From: Xiphydria camelus
Lineage: Eukaryota; Arthropoda; Insecta; Hymenoptera; Xiphydriidae
Assembly: GCA_963678675.1 (NCBI GenBank)
Contig: OY783198.1
Coordinates: 22,368,684 to 22,432,683, forward strand
DNA: 64,000 nt
Direction of reading: 5' to 3'
The notes under the pieces: model-generated
Seen by the model: only the letters and a program-made list of their open reading frames with translations
Databases searched by the model: none
Told to the model about the DNA's origin: nothing
In this document: positions 60,170 through 64,000 of the stretch, one piece after another
Numbering within the stretch: the stretch's first letter is position 1
How the letters are laid out: each line of letters begins with the position of its first letter
Program-made: the position numbers and the translations under genes

Positions 60170-63100
60170 TATCCTCCTCCTCCTCTCCCCGCGCCATTCA
60201 TCACTTCGCGTTTACGAGATAAGTATATTCGCGGGACAAAGCGACGCCCTTAATTCCAATATCAACCGGATGCCTACCAGGCCCGTTCGGATACTCAAAT
60301 GTTTAAAACGTACATGTATTAAAAGTTTGTAAAATTGTACGACCACCCCGCGCTTTAACGACCGATAAATTATGTTCCTTTTCACGACGTGCGCACTTTT
60401 CCGAGTGCATTGTCCGTGTCTATCATTGCGTGGGTCGAGAGTAATTGCTGGTAACCCCTTTTTGTCCGCGCGGGTGGGATTTTAAAGCCTCGTCACTTTA
60501 TATTATACACAGTATTTCAGCTAAGACCCGGTGAATAGGTGGCGACAAAAGCCGAGTTCCAATTCGCGTAAAGAGTGCTCTTCGTTCACCCTCGGCCTCG
60601 TGCTCTTCCATTAGAGAGGTTGTGGAAAGACGCGAGGGAAGGGCGCGCGAAGAATACTCCGTCTGCGTAGTTCCGTCAATTTCTACCTCGTCGGCTGATA
60701 TTAGCGAGGCTGCAGTTCCGCTCGGTGGTCCGACTGCGACCGGCTGTTACTACTGCCGCCCAGCTGAGTCGCGCGTAGAGCGGTCACTGACCTTACGAAT
60801 TGAAATCTCGTATTTACCGTGCGACCAGTGATTCGATATGAAATATCTTAAATTTCAATCTTCATTAAGTCCGTATGAAGAATTCGTCTCCTTTGTCCCA
60901 AGAAATATGCCGAAAATAGCCCAGATTATTATGCCGAAGTCGTCGCAGCTATTTGTCAATTATTACCTCCTTTCGAGATTTTTTTTCCCAGGCTTCTTCG
61001 CTACTAATTAACGTATAATCGGTTTCTTCGAGTACCCGAGGGTCGCGAGACAGGGTACGGAATTCTAATTTTCCCCGATTACCTATCTAAACCTTTGTCG
61101 ACCCTGTTCACACCCGATTGAGGGACAAGATCAAGGGTGGGAGACTCCCGCAAGTTGCCTCTATTTTTCGATTGCCTTTCGCTCAAAGACACACACGCAC
61201 GCGGTACTCTCTATTTGAATTCCTCGAATTTCCAGACGACTTTGTCGACAAGTTAGCGAATTTCGGGACCGTTTTTCTTCGATCGGGTCACATTCTTGAC
61301 GCGTCTGGCTCTCGTTTGATCGCACTCTGATAAAGACATCGAACAATGCTGTAACTACGCTTTTCTCGAAATAAGTTTTAAAAAAAAAAAGCAAAGAGTA
61401 TCGGACAGACAAGAGGATCGATGAATGCATTTGCTGATTCCACCGAGCAACTTGCTATAAAAGCAAAATAATCCTCTTAAAGGACCACTTTCCTCTCATT
61501 TTCTCAATCTTTTCTCTTTTAAATACTTCGAAGGAACCAACCAAACCTAATATCCAAATCACGAATCTCTTGTTCGTTTCATCTTTATTACTAAAGCACA
61601 TCGGGGAGAATATTACTTCGAGGGTTGTGTAATCCATTAAAGGGCGCAAAGGGATAAACTCTAAAATGCGAGGGGTAAAAATGGGGAGAGATAAAAGAGA
61701 GAAAGGGAGATCCGTGCATTTTAAGTAAATCACTTCGTCACGGTCGCGAAGATGAACGGACGTCCCGACGAATAGACAGATGGGATGAAAAGGAATTGAC
61801 TAGTAGATGCCCATCGCCTCGGCGTTCGGTGAAACGATCCGATTTGTCGAAGGAGAAAAATCGCGGTATATTTTTTTTTCGTCCGAAACTGACCCCTTTT
61901 AATTATGTACACGCGATGCGAAGCTCGCTCGTGCAGGTTTTACGGTGCTTTGTCACCGATAAGCTCCTTTGGTCCTTCGAAAAAAGCACCGACGAAAATC
62001 CAGCCAGTCTTTGATACGAGGATTTCCTACGGTGTGTGCGCTAAGACTTACTTTCTCGCAAGAAAGAAAATCCAATCGTCCTTAAGGGCAGCTCGACGAT
62101 CGTCCTGACAAAGTGATTTAGAGAGCGATCCATCGATCGCGGCTTCCCTAAAAAAAATTGACAAAGTCGAGGAAGCCGTATCGACCGTTGTGAAGAAAAA
62201 AATCAAAGCCACTCCAATGAAACTGACAGAAGTGCCTGATGTAATTTTTGTCCGCCTGGCAGAAATCGAAATAAATTATAACGTTCGAGGATAGATTTCA
62301 AAGATTGCCATATTCTGTTTTGCAATGATTCTCAAACAGGTCCATGCGTCACTCGAGCACTGTAACTCATGCGTACGCTGACAAGGGAAACTTTCGAATC
62401 CAAACAAACGTGTGTTTACCTCTCGCCAACTCGATACACACTTATTCGAATCGAAGAACGTCTTTTTTTACGTAAAAATTGTCGCAAAGCTCTTCTCGCG
62501 GTGGGCGGCCTCATGCTCCACATCACGAGAACTGTAGAAAGAAGCTTTTTCCTGCTCGAAGATCAAGGTATACTCCCGTATACAGCGGATGAAATACTTT
62601 TAAAAGCCCCGCCGAGAAAGTAAGAGAAACTTATCGGTTCAACGGAAAATCTACCGCGGGGTAACGAACTCGCGTCTTTCTACCGTCCGCGCAATTCTCG
62701 CGAATCGATGATTGAGATGTAAGTAACCGAGATGGAAAATGTACAGGGTAAAAAGGGCGTAAAAAGAGAACACTCGGTCCGTTGCACTGTACGAATAAGC
62801 TGCCACGCCTTCGTTTCACGCCAATTTCTTTGACGTATACCAAAGCCACGCGAGTCGTTTGAACCGAACAAGAAGAACGATCCTTCAGAAGTTACATCAC
62901 GAGTGGATACGAGTTGCCGAAGCTCTGTGACAGAGCGCCGGTCGATATCGATTTTTAAATCGATACCTCTCAGAGGGAAGAAAAAATATTTATGTTCTGC
63001 GAAACCTATTCCGTCGGTAAAATACTCGATTTATACAGGAATGGGCACCAAAAAAGTGCAGATTAACATAGCTGTCGGGAAATGCTGAGAACCCAGGGAT

Positions 63101-64000
63101 TGTCAGGGAATTTGACACGCCATAAAGAAAACGAAGAAAAGGTCGAATCAGAGTGTTGTTGCATCCAGTCGCGCCGCAACCATACGAGTGACTAACGTAC
63201 GCCCACCGACTCTGTATATCTCTCCGTCGGATTTACATACATCCGAATATAAGCTTATTCGCTAAAAATATACTTTTATCGGAATACCACGGCGAACGTC
63301 GCGTATTTTTTCTCTCAGTTTTCTTGTACGTGACGACGATCGAAATACAAGCAACCGCTGCAGAAAATGCCTGCTGTAACGGGGAGAATGAGAAAAGAAA
63401 CTCGTTCGTTGCGCCGTGTAAATAAACAGCTGCCCGGGTCTTCCCTTTGCGTGAACTCCTTATGATGAATACCAGCGCTTCGCGTGTACACGGCAGCACA
63501 ATGTGGAAACCCTTCCATCATTTTCATTGTACTCTGCGTACGCGCACCCGTTTCGTTGTGCCGCGTCGTACACCCGCAGCGACGACGAAGTTACCTACGG
63601 CGTGAAGCGAGAGCGCTCGCGTTTTACGTAGCCGGACACCGCTCGGCCGACGAACGATAAATTACGTCTCATAATTAGCGCGGACTCTCGTGCCGTCGAA
63701 TTTTTAGAAGAAGGGGAAGAAGCTGCACGCGAGTCGCGACGAACGTCGGAAAAACGGTGCGAAGAGTCGTCTATTTTCGCTATCACGATGGAAGGGAAAT
63801 CCTGCCTCGCGAGACGAGCGCAAAGTGAGAAGTTGGTACTCCGCAAACTTTCCGCCCCTGCGTCATCGTCGTCGCGTGGGACGCTCTTTTTATTTCAACA
63901 GCGCCAAGAGAGCGGAGTGGCTCTGCAAATCTTCTATTTTATAGCCGTAGTCTTTCGAGAGAGCGGGAGGGGAAAGGAGGGTGAAACCGAGCGCTCAAAT

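Larger units (their letters stand above)
58008..64000. other. Presumed large first intron of the second PRXamide receptor
   Basis: No exon resembling a GPCR N-terminus, TM1 and TM2 was found on the minus strand. Frames present are short, lack domains and overlap on both strands. Two CT microsatellites occur at 59713 and 60145. A CpG-rich block closes the window (63540-63860). Confidence 0.5.

Noticed and set aside
1..64000. CRISPR array, phage or bacterial operon
   Set aside because: No regularly spaced direct repeats were seen, and the supported genes are intron-bearing animal genes.

Overview
The window is insect nuclear DNA, most likely hymenopteran and possibly an ant. Every confident gene is split by short GT-AG introns. 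There is a fast-evolving chemosensory ionotropic receptor, a tandem pair of PRXamide (pyrokinin/CAPA-type) neuropeptide receptors, mellifera-type mariner debris and many small fold-back elements. The order-level placement is inference from gene content and repeat style, not from a marker gene. Coding exons are GC-rich at third positions, while introns and intergenic DNA alternate between AT-rich stretches and CpG-rich stretches.

Layout. 1-2780: CpG-rich sequence without a gene I can support, with two promoter-like motifs. 3048-6970 (minus): a complete nine-exon Gcna gene (SprT-family protease, predicted 1,079 aa); all splice phases close exactly. 7911-9203 (minus): a pogo/Tigger-type transposase, full in layout but with a stop codon and two lost catalytic aspartates. 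9204-20818: gene-poor, with a diverged fold-back element, a ~390-bp mariner-type fold-back element and a decayed mariner. 20819-23595 (plus): a complete three-exon divergent ionotropic receptor (656 aa) whose second intron holds two fold-back elements. 23596-30341: gene-poor, with several TIR or hairpin elements, one containing a 107-aa ORF. 30342-44845 (minus): a complete five-exon PRXamide-family GPCR (388 aa) with an ~11-kb first coding intron carrying three MITE-like elements. 48409-48786 (minus): an unrecognised 125-aa ORF with a signal-peptide-like start. 56086-58007 (minus): five exons of a second PRXamide-family GPCR whose first coding exon is not in the window. 58008-64000: no gene recognised, presumably mostly the large first intron of that receptor.

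How the genes relate. The two GPCRs share exon lengths (91, 200, 246 nt), splice phases and orientation, so they are a local tandem duplication and should respond to related C-terminally amidated peptides. Gcna (germline DNA-protein crosslink repair) and the ionotropic receptor (chemosensation) look functionally unrelated to them. No CRISPR, rRNA, tRNA or bacterial-type system was seen. The points most worth checking are a perfect PCNA-binding (PIP) motif plus SUMO-interacting motifs in the Gcna tail, the catalytically broken but otherwise open pogo transposase, the TIR element with an ORF, and the 125-aa orphan ORF.
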